A stretch of 64,000 bases of DNA from Defluviitaleaceae bacterium (lineage in GTDB: Bacteria > Bacillota > Clostridia > Lachnospirales > WQUN01): contig WRAN01000003.1 in the NCBI GenBank assembly GCA_009780185.1, forward strand, positions 1 through 64,000. Direction: 5' to 3'. Of the stretch, positions 42,946-51,297 are shown piece after piece. A program made the position numbers and the translations under genes. Under the pieces are notes generated by a model that saw only the letters and a program-made list of their open reading frames with translations, was not told where the DNA came from and searched no databases. Each line of letters begins with the position of its first letter. Positions within the stretch are counted from its first letter, which is position 1.

Positions 42946-42963
42946 AAAAAAGGGGCAGATGCT

Positions 42964-43734
42964 ATGGGTGAGATTCTTTGTTTAAAAAGTGTTTCCCTTA
43001 CTTACCAAGCTGAAAATGGCGAGGTTGAAGCACTTAAAGACATTAATTTTACAGTTAATGAGGGAGAAATCATCTCAATTATAGGGCCTTCTGGCTGCGG
43101 TAAAACTACCTTGCTTTCACTTATTTCCGGTCTTGAATCTCCAACAAGCGGTGAAGTAAGGGTAGGGGGGCACGTTGTAAAGGGTGTAACCGACAAGATA
43201 GGCTACATGTTACAAAAAGATAATCTTCTCGATTGGCGAACAATCCGAAGCAACACATTATTAGGCCTTGAAATACGTAAAATGCTTTGTAATGCAACGG
43301 TGGATTATGCCGATGATTTACTAAAAACATACGGCCTATGGGAGTTCCGCAATATGCGTCCCTCGCAGCTATCTGGTGGGATGCGCCAGCGTGCGGCTCT
43401 AATCCGTACCCTTGCTGCGAAGCCGGGACTTTTACTTCTTGATGAGTCCTTTTCGGCTCTGGATTACCAAACACGCCTTGCGGTTACCGATGATGTTTAC
43501 GGCATAATAAAGCGTGTAAAAATACCTGCGATATTGGTAACTCACGACATATCCGATGGTATCAGTATGGCCGACCGGCTTATTGTACTTACGAAAAGAC
43601 CGGCAAGTATTAGCCGAGATATAAAAATTGAGTTCTCCAGATCAGAAATCATGTCGCCGCTTCAGCGGAGAAATGATCCTCTTTTCCGGGAATACTTTAA
43701 CCTTATCTGGAAAGAGCTTGATGTCCATGAATAA
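42964..43734 (+). CDS. ABC importer ATP-binding protein (SsuB/TauB/ThiZ-like)
   Basis: A 256-residue nucleotide-binding domain: Walker A GPSGCGKTT, Q-loop MLQKDNLLDW, signature LSGGMRQRAAL, Walker B LLLLDESFSALD, H-loop VTHDISDG. It belongs to the nitrate/sulfonate/taurine/hydroxymethylpyrimidine importer group. The start is ATG 42964 behind AAAGGGG; the frame further upstream is inside the MITE-like element. It overlaps the permease gene by 14 bases. Confidence 0.9.
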   Translation: MGEILCLKSVSLTYQAENGEVEALKDINFTVNEGEIISIIGPSGCGKTTLLSLISGLESPTSGEVRVGGHVVKGVTDKIGYMLQKDNLLDWRTIRSNTLLGLEIRKMLCNATVDYADDLLKTYGLWEFRNMRPSQLSGGMRQRAALIRTLAAKPGLLLLDESFSALDYQTRLAVTDDVYGIIKRVKIPAILVTHDISDGISMADRLIVLTKRPASISRDIKIEFSRSEIMSPLQRRNDPLFREYFNLIWKELDVHE

Positions 43735-44548
43735 ACAAATAATTTGCGCTGTCTCTTCTCAGCGTAGAAAATATCTCGTAAAAAATCGCAGACAAAAGAT
43801 TATGACACTTGTTTGCCAGTTTTCCCTATTGTTTATTACTATTTTCCTATGGGAGGCGCTGGCGCGAGTAGGCATAATCGACAGCTTTATTATGTCTCAG
43901 CCTACTCGCATTTTAAGGGTTGTTACCGATTTTAGAAATAACAATCTGCTGCTGCATATAGGTGTAACATTTTTTGAAACCATAGTGGGGTTTGCGATTG
44001 GCGTAATACTGGGCAATCTTATTGCGCTTGCGTTATGGTATTCGGGCTTTCTGTCGAAAGTCTTGTACCCTTATTTGGTTGTTATTAATGCGCTGCCTAA
44101 AATAGCACTTGGCCCAGTGATTATTATCTGGGTAGGTGCAGGTATGCAGGCAGTTATTGTAATGGCCCTTGCTATTTCTCTGGTTGTCACAATTATGGAA
44201 ATGCTAAACGGCTTTAAAAATACAGACGCAGAGCTAATAAAAATGGCAAAGACATTTGGTGCTGGCCGAATCCAGACCTTTGTTAAAATTGTCTTTCCAT
44301 CCAATCTGCCGACGCTGTTCAATTGCTTAAAAATCAATATCGGGCTATCACTTGTAGGGGTAATTGCCGGGGAGTTTTTGGTTTCGAGGGCAGGCCTTGG
44401 ATATTTGATTGTATACGGCGGGCAAGTTTTCCAGATGGATCTGGTGATGACTAGTGTGTTTATCTTGGCTGTTCTGGCGTCGGTTTTATATTATGGCATT
44501 GTGCTTTTAGAAAGTTTCGTTATGAAGATTTTTAGTCATAAAAAGTAG
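43721..44548 (+). CDS. ABC importer permease (SsuC/TauC-like)
   Basis: A 275-residue permease with about six helices and the cytoplasmic EAA loop (ELIKMAKTFGAGRIQTFVKI, VFPSNLPTL). It starts at ATG 43721 or 43727, inside the ATPase gene. An N-terminal basic stretch (QRRKYLVKNRRQK) precedes the first helix. It pairs with the ATPase before it and the lipoprotein after it. Confidence 0.9.
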   Translation: MSMNKQIICAVSSQRRKYLVKNRRQKIMTLVCQFSLLFITIFLWEALARVGIIDSFIMSQPTRILRVVTDFRNNNLLLHIGVTFFETIVGFAIGVILGNLIALALWYSGFLSKVLYPYLVVINALPKIALGPVIIIWVGAGMQAVIVMALAISLVVTIMEMLNGFKNTDAELIKMAKTFGAGRIQTFVKIVFPSNLPTLFNCLKINIGLSLVGVIAGEFLVSRAGLGYLIVYGGQVFQMDLVMTSVFILAVLASVLYYGIVLLESFVMKIFSHKK

Positions 44549-44569
44549 GGAAAGGAAATGGAGTGCGTT

Positions 44570-45571
44570 ATGAAAAAGGTTATCGCATTTGTTTTAATCA
44601 CAACTGTTGCTATCATTATGTTAGCAGGTTGCAGCCGTACAGAAGAAGAGGGACTTACAGTTGTAAGAGTAAGCGAAGTAACACGCTCAGTGTTTTACGC
44701 CCCCCAATATGCCGCAATAGAGCTAGGTTTCTTTGAAGATGAAGGTCTGGAAATAGATCTAATCACTAGCGATGGCGCAGATAGGGTAATGACAGCCCTA
44801 CTCACAAACGCTGTAGATATAGGGTTTTCGGGGCCGGAAGCAGCACTTTATGTTTTCAATCAAGGCAGGGCTGATTTTGCAGTAGTGTTTGCGCAAGTAA
44901 CCCAGCGGGATGGTTCCTTCTTAATAGCACGTGAGCCAAATCCGGATTTTACATGGGAAGATATCCGTGGCAGCTATGTACTGGCAGGCCGCAGAGGCGG
45001 TATGCCCTATATGGTACTTGAATATGTAGTAAGTCAGAATGGGCTTATCCCCGGTATAGATGTAGAGCTCAACACCACCATCCAATTCGCGGCGATGGTA
45101 AGTGCCTTTCTAGGGGGCACTGGAGATTTTGTTACTGCCTTTGAGCCGGTAGCATCAACGCTAGAACTTGAAGGCCGTGGCTTTGTTATTGCATCCGTAG
45201 GAGAAGCCTCAGGCGCAATCCCCTATACAGCGTATTATGCCCTTGGCAGTTTTATCGAGAGTAATCCTGAAGTGATTCAAGGCTTCACAAATGCAATAGC
45301 AAGAGGCCAACAGTGGGTAATGGAAAACACACCGGAACGTATAGCGGAAGTTATAAGGCCGTTTTTCCCAGATGCTGACCCCATTATCATGGCAAGTGCG
45401 ATTGCTAGATATAAGGAAATAGAGGCCTTTGCATCTGTTCCAACGATAACTTATGAATCCTTTGACCGTATGCAAAGGGTAATGGAAGCTGCGGGGGAAC
45501 TGACCCAGCGGGCGCCATTTGATATGCTTATAGATAATAGTTTTGCAGAAATTGCATCTGCAACAAGATAA
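44570..45571 (+). CDS. ABC importer substrate-binding lipoprotein (SsuA/NMT1-like)
   Basis: A 333-residue lipoprotein: basic start, hydrophobic helix and lipobox MLAGC at about residues 19-23, then a periplasmic-binding fold of the NMT1/SsuA group (YAPQYAAIELGFFEDEGLEI, IGFSGPEAALYVF). Relatives bind sulfonates, taurine, nitrate or thiamine precursors; the ligand here is undecided, since no riboswitch or pathway gene is adjacent. The start is ATG 44570, 6 bases after GGAG; ATG 44558 is too close to its RBS. Confidence 0.88.
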   Translation: MKKVIAFVLITTVAIIMLAGCSRTEEEGLTVVRVSEVTRSVFYAPQYAAIELGFFEDEGLEIDLITSDGADRVMTALLTNAVDIGFSGPEAALYVFNQGRADFAVVFAQVTQRDGSFLIAREPNPDFTWEDIRGSYVLAGRRGGMPYMVLEYVVSQNGLIPGIDVELNTTIQFAAMVSAFLGGTGDFVTAFEPVASTLELEGRGFVIASVGEASGAIPYTAYYALGSFIESNPEVIQGFTNAIARGQQWVMENTPERIAEVIRPFFPDADPIIMASAIARYKEIEAFASVPTITYESFDRMQRVMEAAGELTQRAPFDMLIDNSFAEIASATR

Positions 45572-45581
45572 CAAGTACTGA

Positions 45582-45682
45582 AACGGATTCCAAGTTAAAA
45601 GTCGCTTTTACAAAATGAAAAAATCATTGAAGCGTTGATATTTTCCATTTTGGAAAAGCATATGATTTTATTTGGAATCCGT
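45582..45682. repeat. 101-bp imperfect palindrome after the ABC importer operon
   Basis: Ends ACGGATTCCAA and TTGGAATCCGT (45582-45592, 45672-45682) are perfect inverted repeats; the arms continue with TAAAA/TTTTA and GCTTTT/AAAAGC blocks and ACAAAATG / CATTTTGG towards the centre, with small gaps. It looks like a MITE or decayed element folded as one long hairpin. No coding sequence. Confidence 0.55.
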
Positions 45683-45692
45683 ATGAAACGGC

Positions 45693-45737
45693 AAGGCGTA
45701 GGAGAGATGGATTAATCCATTCTCCTACGCCTTTTTT
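45693..45737 (+). terminator. terminator of the ABC importer operon
   Basis: AAGGCGTAGGAGA (45693-45705) pairs with TCTCCTACGCCTT (45721-45733); the loop ATGGATTAATCCAT is itself palindromic. A T6 run follows. Confidence 0.8.
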
Positions 45738-45753
45738 ATTGGGTCTCTAGTAT

Positions 45754-45774
45754 TATAGCGAATTAATTCGAAAT
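45754..45774. repeat. solo end of the palindromic element family
   Basis: TATAGCGAATTAATTCGAAA nearly equals one end of the element at 42680-42781 (TTAGTGAATTAATTCGAAAT on the minus strand). No second arm is found nearby, so it may be a solo remnant; its GAATTAATTC core is also a palindrome next to the gntR promoter. Confidence 0.45.
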
Positions 45775-45783
45775 AAAGGGTTG

Positions 45784-45813
45784 TTGACAGTCGAATTGAT
45801 AACATAGTATATT
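45784..45813 (+). promoter_or_regulatory. promoter of the GntR-ABC operon
   Basis: TTGACA (45784-45789), an 18-base spacer, TATATT (45808-45813). The following GTATATATAAAACATAC is AT-rich and could hold the operator of the YtrA-type repressor. Confidence 0.65.
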
Positions 45814-45834
45814 GTATATATAAAACATACACAT

Positions 45835-46236
45835 ATGAGTTGCAAAGGAGGGATTCCCCTGGACATTATCATAAGTAGCAATACCAGTAAGCCCATCTAC
45901 GACCAAATCAGTAGCCAGATAAAGGGAATGATAATGAGTGGGGAGCTTAAGACTGGTGAAGTGCTTCCGTCAATGCGGGCATTGGCAAAGTCAACTCGGG
46001 TAAGCATGATTACAGTTAAAGCCGCGTATGAAAGTTTGCAGCGTGACGGATTCATAGAAACCACTGTTGGGCGTGGTAGCTTTGTATCGGCACAGAATAA
46101 AGACTTTGTTAAAGAAGAGCAGCAACGCAGAGCAGAGGAATATTTACAACAAGCCGCAGATATTGGGCGGACATACGATATTCCTGTTGATACGCTTGTC
46201 GATATGCTGAAAATATTCTATCAAGGAGAGGATTAA
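45835..46236 (+). CDS. GntR-family regulator, YtrA subfamily
   Basis: A protein of 125-133 residues. The N-terminal winged helix-turn-helix has KPIYDQISSQIKGMIMSGEL and LPSMRALAKSTRVSMITVKAAYESL...GFIET; the short helical C-terminus (EEYLQQAADIG) is typical of YtrA regulators, which repress the ABC exporters they precede. The ATG at 45835 has no RBS, while AAAGGAGGG at 45844-45852 precedes a CTG at 45859 exactly where relatives start (LDIIISSN). A CTG start is therefore possible. It is followed 1 base later by the ABC ATPase. Confidence 0.85.
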   Translation: MSCKGGIPLDIIISSNTSKPIYDQISSQIKGMIMSGELKTGEVLPSMRALAKSTRVSMITVKAAYESLQRDGFIETTVGRGSFVSAQNKDFVKEEQQRRAEEYLQQAADIGRTYDIPVDTLVDMLKIFYQGED

Positions 46237-46237
46237 A

Positions 46238-47101
46238 ATGGGTAACATTTTAGAAGTTCAAGGACTGTCTAAGCAGTATAAAAACTCGGATTTTCGGCTT
46301 GACGATATATCGTTTTCTATACCAAGCGGCTCAATCATGGGCTTTGTAGGCGAAAACGGTGCAGGGAAAAGCACTACAATAGGCTGTATTCTTAATACCC
46401 TTATAAAAGATAGCGGAACGGTCAAAATCTTTGGCCGTGATATGACTGATAGCAGTACCGATATTCGGGATGATATTGGTGTGGTATATGATTCAAATGT
46501 TTTTCCGGCACATCTGACACCAACAAAAATATCTGCCGCTATGCGGCATATTTTCTCGAAATGGGATAATGCCTTGTTTAAGGAGTACTTAAAAAAATTC
46601 AAACTTCCCGAAAAAAAGAAGATAAAGGAATTTTCAAGAGGAATGGCAATGAAGTTAGGTGTTGCCGTAGCGCTTTCTCACCGCCCTAAGCTGTTGATTT
46701 TGGATGAAGCTACAAGCGGATTAGACCCCATTGTGCGTGATGATATTTTGGATGTTTTTTTGGATTTTGTTCAAGATGAAAACAACTCTATTTTGCTATC
46801 GTCACACATAACCAGCGACCTTGAAAAAGTAGCCGACTATATAACCTTTATCCATGACGGAAGTATTATTTTCAGTGAAGCCAAGGATAGCCTGCTTTAC
46901 AATTATGGTGTTATGCGGTGTAAGGCCGTGCAGTTTGAGCAAATTGACAAGGAAGATATGCTTGCGTACAGAAAATACGATTATCAGATTGATGTACTTA
47001 TTTCTGATAAGCAAACCGCCGCAAAAAAATATCTGGATATTGTTATAGATAACATTACCATTGAAGAAATTATGCTTATGCTTGTGAAAGGGGAGAAATA
47101 G
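46238..47101 (+). CDS. ABC exporter ATP-binding protein (YtrB/BcrA-like)
   Basis: A 287-residue ATPase: Walker A GENGAGKSTT, signature FSRGMAMKLGVAVAL (variant SRGM), Walker B LLILDEATSGLD, H-loop LSSHI. The ~75-residue C-terminal extension is as in drug or lantibiotic exporters and YtrB. It works with the ABC-2 permease that follows. Overlap with that gene's upstream GTG and the close gntR place all three in one operon. Confidence 0.9.
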   Translation: MGNILEVQGLSKQYKNSDFRLDDISFSIPSGSIMGFVGENGAGKSTTIGCILNTLIKDSGTVKIFGRDMTDSSTDIRDDIGVVYDSNVFPAHLTPTKISAAMRHIFSKWDNALFKEYLKKFKLPEKKKIKEFSRGMAMKLGVAVALSHRPKLLILDEATSGLDPIVRDDILDVFLDFVQDENNSILLSSHITSDLEKVADYITFIHDGSIIFSEAKDSLLYNYGVMRCKAVQFEQIDKEDMLAYRKYDYQIDVLISDKQTAAKKYLDIVIDNITIEEIMLMLVKGEK

Positions 47102-47103
47102 TG

Positions 47104-47757
47104 ATGAATAATAGAAGACCGTTATTGGGTTTATTAAAATATGCGTTTTATTCCGCCAGAGGAGATTTGGCGTTCGCTTTATTATTTGGCTTGGCGGTGG
47201 GTATTTTGTCCCTTATTGCTGATAATTATTTGATAAGCCAAACTCTTTTTCCGCTTTTGATTTCTGGCGGCCCCGCTTATGTTGTCATTATGAAAAGCGA
47301 GGGGACACCGCTATGGGATCAATTTCAAGTGGCTATGCCCATAAAAAGAAAAGAAGTTGCTACTGCTCCTTACCTTGGTGTACTTCTTGCTTCATTGCTA
47401 GGAATCCCCATTTTTGTTGTAATTTCAGGGATACGTTTTATTTTGCATGAAGGTTCTATTGGCTCAATGTTGTCAACAGGGATTTCTTATCATGCGACCG
47501 TGCTTGGTACAATTTTAATTATGTCTGCGTTGCTTTACCCTTTGGCTTATACAAAGCTTGGACAACGTAGTTTGCAAGGATTGTTTGTTATGTGCACGTG
47601 TGTTGCCGCTGCAATTAACTCTGCAATTTTGATAGGTGGTAACAACTTGGGGCTGCCTGAGATGGTTATTACATCATTGAATATCACTATATCAGGGATT
47701 GCTTTCTTTGTTTCGCTGTTCATTGCAAGGCAGATTTATGCAAAAATTGATTTTTAG
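47104..47757 (+). CDS. ABC-2-type permease
   Basis: A 217-residue protein with six predicted helices; an ABC-2 type membrane subunit of the group found beside YtrA-type regulators (EGTPLWDQFQVAMPIKRKEV is the characteristic cytoplasmic loop). The start is ATG 47104, 8 bases after GGGGAG; GTG 47101 overlaps the previous stop. Substrate unknown; cell-envelope antibiotics are typical inducers in this class. Confidence 0.82.
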   Translation: MNNRRPLLGLLKYAFYSARGDLAFALLFGLAVGILSLIADNYLISQTLFPLLISGGPAYVVIMKSEGTPLWDQFQVAMPIKRKEVATAPYLGVLLASLLGIPIFVVISGIRFILHEGSIGSMLSTGISYHATVLGTILIMSALLYPLAYTKLGQRSLQGLFVMCTCVAAAINSAILIGGNNLGLPEMVITSLNITISGIAFFVSLFIARQIYAKIDF

Positions 47758-47786
47758 CAGGGGATAGATTAGAGTAAGCAATAGAG

Positions 47787-47876
47787 TTCTTCTGAAATCA
47801 AAAGGCGTGATTTCAGAAGAAGCAAAAGACTTATAATGAAACCTACTTTCGAAATCATAAAGCGTGATTTCGAAAG
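47787..47876. repeat. two tandem perfect hairpins with a shared core
   Basis: Hairpin 1: 14-bp stem 47787-47800 with 47808-47821, loop AAAGGCG. Hairpin 2: 12-bp stem 47846-47857 with 47865-47876, loop TAAAGCG. Both stems close on GAAATCA / TGATTTC and the loops end in GCG. There is no T-tract. They lie between the permease and the glycosylase genes. Confidence 0.6.
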
Positions 47877-47927
47877 AGGTCTAATGAACCAATATATTTT
47901 ATATTTGAGATAGGAGACTCTTAAGTC

Positions 47928-48413
47928 ATGGAAATTAAAATTACCTCTGTTGTCCATTCCTTCAACCCAATATCAAACGAGTTCTCAAATATTTTGATAC
48001 TTGGAACCATGCCAAGTGTACAATCACGTGCGGTTGGGTTCTACTACTCACATCCCCGCAATCGTTTTTGGCAAGTGCTGGCAGGATGTCTCAAGCAAGA
48101 GATACCTCAATCAGTTGAGGACAAAAAGAAACTACTATTAGAAAACGGCATTGCAATATGGGATGTGTTGGCAGCTTGTGAAATTAAAGGCTCAGCCGAC
48201 TCGTCGATAAAAAATCCGGACTGTAATGATATTGGTGCATTTATTAGTGATAAACCCATAAAAAAAATATTATGTAATGGCAAGGAAGCTTACAAACAAT
48301 GCTGTCGTCTCAATCTTGCGCTACCAATAGTTTGCTTGCCATCAACCAGCCCTGCCAATGCCGCGTGGAGTACAGAGCGATTAATAAGTGCATGGAAATT
48401 AGAGCTGATTTAG
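47928..48413 (+). CDS. DNA-deoxyinosine glycosylase (uracil-DNA glycosylase superfamily)
   Basis: A 161-residue UDG-superfamily enzyme of the hypoxanthine-DNA glycosylase group. Motifs: ILGTMPSVQS (GxMPS motif 1), HPRNRFW, and LPSTSPANAAWS (motif 2, SPANA). It removes deaminated adenine (hypoxanthine) from DNA. The ATG at 47928 is behind AGGAGACTC. Its end overlaps the convergent DUF202 gene by 4 bases. Confidence 0.88.
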   Translation: MEIKITSVVHSFNPISNEFSNILILGTMPSVQSRAVGFYYSHPRNRFWQVLAGCLKQEIPQSVEDKKKLLLENGIAIWDVLAACEIKGSADSSIKNPDCNDIGAFISDKPIKKILCNGKEAYKQCCRLNLALPIVCLPSTSPANAAWSTERLISAWKLELI

Positions 48414-48661
48414 GTACTGCTCTTTTCAAGGGATGCGATTTCTTTTCTCATAGATAAGTACTTATACGTACCCACTATAAAAAATATCGGGGATACAAAA
48501 CAAAGTACAATGCCAGCATATTGTGCAATATCAATATCCACAAACCTTATAAAGCCAACCCCGGAAGCTAAAAGGGATATAAATGTGCGAATATATCCTA
48601 AAAAGGTTCTTTGATTAGCTAGTTTTGTTCTGTCCAACGCCAGGTAATCCCGCAAGCACAT
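48410..48661 (-). CDS. DUF202 (YidH-like) membrane protein
   Basis: An 83-residue protein with two helices and the DUF202 pattern DRTKLANQRTFLGYIRT at the N-terminus. Function unknown. It is monocistronic, convergent with the glycosylase gene. Confidence 0.85.
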   Translation of the reverse strand: MCLRDYLALDRTKLANQRTFLGYIRTFISLLASGVGFIRFVDIDIAQYAGIVLCFVSPIFFIVGTYKYLSMRKEIASLEKSST

Positions 48662-48785
48662 GATTATATCGCCCCACTTGAGTATTAAAGCTATTGCTTC
48701 TTTAATTTACAGTTTCCAATCACAGCAATAATATACATTGCATTTAAATATGGCTATATAGGAAGAAAAATAAGGAGGAGACAAC

Positions 48786-49946
48786 ATGAAGGTAAAAAAG
48801 GTATATGACAAGCGTCTTGGGGTAGAAATTTCTCAACTGGGTTTTGGGGCAATGCGCCTGCCAACCTTGGATAATGGCAAAATTGACTGGGATATCTCTG
48901 CAAAGATGATAGACAGGGCATACGAGGCCGGAGTCAATTATTTTGATACAGCGCATCCGTACCATGGCGGGGAGTCCCAGGTATTTTTGGGTGAAACATT
49001 GAAGAAATATCCGCGAGACAGCTACCATTACGTCACCAAGCTGCCTACGTGGAAGATTGACTCCAAAGAAGCAATGATAGAGATATTTGAGCAGCAGTTT
49101 ACAGATTGCCGAGTGGATTATTTCGATTTTTATATGATTCATGGCCTGGGTGAAGACCGCTATCATCTTATAGACCAACACGGGATTTACGATTACTTAA
49201 AGGCACAAAAAAAGGCTGGAAAGATTAAGTTTCTGGGTTTTTCCTACCACGGAAACTATGATACCTTCAAGCGGCTTTTTGATAACTACGAATGGGATTT
49301 TGCAATGATTCAATACAATTATGTAGATGAAATAATGATTGAAACCGGGAAGTTTTATGACATTATGGAAAAGCACAACGTCCCATGTATGGTTATGGAA
49401 CCTGTACGAGGCCGCTATCTTGCAGAGCCGCCTCAGGCGGTACTGGATATCATGGATGGCTTTGAGGGGGATAAATATACCCCTGCCGGATGGGCGCTTA
49501 GGTGGTGCCGGGATAAGGCCAATGTAGCTGTGACTATCTCTGGAATGTCTAATATGGAGCAAGTTGAGGAGAATATCCGTACATTTGCCCTTTCTGCCGA
49601 CAAGCTGACGGAAGCGGAAGCCGCTATGATTGTACAGGCTCGTGAGATTATGCTTAACACCAAGACTGTCCCTTGCACATACTGCCGTTACTGCATGGAC
49701 TGCCCTACAGGTGTGGATATCCCCAGGATATTTGAGGTATATAATCAGTTTAAACTATTTCCCAATGAGTTTAGAGCCGGAATAGGCTATGGTAAGCTTG
49801 CGCGGGATGGTAAAGGTTTTGACAAATGTATCGGCTGTGGTATTTGTACACCACAATGCCCCCAAAACATTGATATCCCTGCTGCTTTGGAAGCAGTGGT
49901 CCAGGAGCTTGAGCCACTAAGACAGAAATTTATTGCTTCGGTATAG
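48786..49946 (+). CDS. aldo/keto reductase with C-terminal 4Fe-4S ferredoxin domain
   Basis: A 386-residue protein. The TIM-barrel AKR part (residues 1-~280) has LGFGAMRLP, NYFDTAHPYHGGES (catalytic Asp/Tyr) and YVTKLPTW (Lys), with GMSNMEQVEEN near the cofactor end. The C-terminal ~90 residues hold two Cys clusters, CTYCRYCMDCPTGVDIP and CIGCGICTPQCPQNIDIP, for iron-sulfur centres. It is a common clostridial oxidoreductase; the substrate is unknown. ATG 48786 follows AAGGAGG. Confidence 0.92.
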   Translation: MKVKKVYDKRLGVEISQLGFGAMRLPTLDNGKIDWDISAKMIDRAYEAGVNYFDTAHPYHGGESQVFLGETLKKYPRDSYHYVTKLPTWKIDSKEAMIEIFEQQFTDCRVDYFDFYMIHGLGEDRYHLIDQHGIYDYLKAQKKAGKIKFLGFSYHGNYDTFKRLFDNYEWDFAMIQYNYVDEIMIETGKFYDIMEKHNVPCMVMEPVRGRYLAEPPQAVLDIMDGFEGDKYTPAGWALRWCRDKANVAVTISGMSNMEQVEENIRTFALSADKLTEAEAAMIVQAREIMLNTKTVPCTYCRYCMDCPTGVDIPRIFEVYNQFKLFPNEFRAGIGYGKLARDGKGFDKCIGCGICTPQCPQNIDIPAALEAVVQELEPLRQKFIASV

Positions 49947-49970
49947 CATAATTTATGTGGAGGGACATAA

Positions 49971-50963
49971 ATGGGACATTTTAGTGTTGATGATTTGCAA
50001 AGAAATGGACACCACTGTCTGGTCAGTGGGGACTTCAAAGGAGCCGAGGCTTGCTTTGAAGCGATTATAAATAGTTACCCGAACTATTCGCCGGCATATA
50101 TAGGCATGCTGTGTGCAACTCTTTATGTGAAAAGCGAAGCAGATTTGGCAACGTATTATTACCCCATCAAATCATATTACTACTATTATATGGCATTATT
50201 GCATGCTGATACTGAGTATCGTAGGCAAATTGAGTATTACAGCTGGGTTATAGAGGATCGCAAAAAGCTGGAAGAGCGCTTAAAACCACGAAGTCATAAC
50301 GGCGAAACAAAGGAAGATGCTCTACAACGGCTTGTGGATGGCTGGAGGGAGGCTTACCATTTATTAAAATCGTTCAATTCTATAGTCCAAAATAAGACTC
50401 TGGCTTTTTGGGAACAAGAAAGGGCAGCAAAGGAAAAAGCTCAAAGGGATGAGGCTATGGCTGCCGAAGAAGCCAAAAGAAGAATGGAGCAAAGTCTTAG
50501 ATGCATCGCTCATGGATTATGCTATTGTGGCAGTAAAGTGTTCTTTCTAACAGGAAGATGTAGAAATAAAGACTGCAAGGCAACTAAACATCAGATCATT
50601 AACTTTAAAACCACAAACACGCCCAAAAGAGGGTCTAGTCGATTCCCTGGAACACAGGGTACCACTGATGCGCTGTTTAAAAGGGTTTCAGAGTATGGAA
50701 CAAGAGTAAATCTTGCAGATGAATACCTTGGTACAAATAAAAAAAGGCCGGAAAAAGTAAAGCAAGACTTGACATCAGTAGAAAAAAAACTAATAAAGGC
50801 TAAGGGCTCATTGGATATCTATGCACCGCAGTTTCAGCATATGCTTGAGTTAATTGTAGATTCGACTGGCAGAAGCGAAATAACTGATTATTTAGTACGC
50901 ATCGAACAAACTCTTGACGAGGTTAAAGAACAAGTCACATTACATGGATATAAATGGCATTAG
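49971..50963 (+). CDS. TPR-like protein with a central Cys cluster, unknown function
   Basis: A 330-residue protein I do not recognise as a named family. Residues 1-50 resemble a TPR unit (GDFKGAEACFEAIINSYPNY); 80-175 are highly helical and charged (coiled-coil, QERAAKEKAQRDEAMAAEEA). A zinc-ribbon-like cluster follows (CIAHGLCYCGSKVF, CRNKDC), then a linker and a helical C-terminus. It looks like a cytoplasmic scaffold. ATG 49971 follows GGAGGG, 24 bases after the reductase, so it is probably co-transcribed. Confidence 0.65.
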   Translation: MGHFSVDDLQRNGHHCLVSGDFKGAEACFEAIINSYPNYSPAYIGMLCATLYVKSEADLATYYYPIKSYYYYYMALLHADTEYRRQIEYYSWVIEDRKKLEERLKPRSHNGETKEDALQRLVDGWREAYHLLKSFNSIVQNKTLAFWEQERAAKEKAQRDEAMAAEEAKRRMEQSLRCIAHGLCYCGSKVFFLTGRCRNKDCKATKHQIINFKTTNTPKRGSSRFPGTQGTTDALFKRVSEYGTRVNLADEYLGTNKKRPEKVKQDLTSVEKKLIKAKGSLDIYAPQFQHMLELIVDSTGRSEITDYLVRIEQTLDEVKEQVTLHGYKWH

Positions 50964-51216
50964 GGAATAGTATATTATTTGATGAAGTATAATGGGGTGG
51001 CTCTAACTGGTGTTATACACATGGTCAACAAAGTGTTCAGAGTTGCTATGATTGCTGAGGGGGCCAACTATTTTTTTACATTTGGATTAGAGGTGATTTT
51101 TTTTACAGAGCTTCTATGGAGGCTTGTGTCTTTTAGTTTATTTTTTTGCTTCCATCTTTGGTATTGTTTGCTCCTTATATAGTTATTATTACTTTGATAG
51201 TGAGAGAAAAAAGTGC
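50964..51216 (+). other. gap without a supported gene
   Basis: A 67-codon frame at 50979-51182 gives a hydrophobic, Phe/Leu-rich product without a clear RBS and with no recognisable family; I do not accept it as a gene. Nothing else is seen until the promoter at 51217. Confidence 0.4.
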
Positions 51217-51255
51217 TTGACTAAAGATATTAAATGCTATATAGTATTTAATATC
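51217..51255 (+). promoter_or_regulatory. promoter with embedded 30-bp palindrome, upstream of the QueD-like gene
   Basis: TTGACT (51217-51222), a 17-base spacer and TATAGT (51240-51245). A nearly perfect 30-bp palindrome (51226-51255, GATATTAAAT...ATTTAATATC) spans spacer and -10, so a dimeric repressor could block it; as RNA it would be cut off at its 5' side. Confidence 0.6.
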
Positions 51256-51297
51256 AAATAAAGGTGGTTCCGCTGCCATTTTAAAAGGAGCATAACT

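Noticed and set aside
42814..42963. Upstream extension of the ABC ATPase
   Set aside because: It translates the MITE-like palindrome; the conserved domain and RBS begin at 42964.
50979..51182. 67-codon hydrophobic frame
   Set aside because: No convincing RBS, odd Phe/Leu composition and no family; it lies in the spacer before a promoter.
51257..51297. Possible preQ1-type riboswitch before the QueD-like gene
   Set aside because: No preQ1-I or preQ1-II consensus could be found; only a promoter palindrome and RBS are visible.
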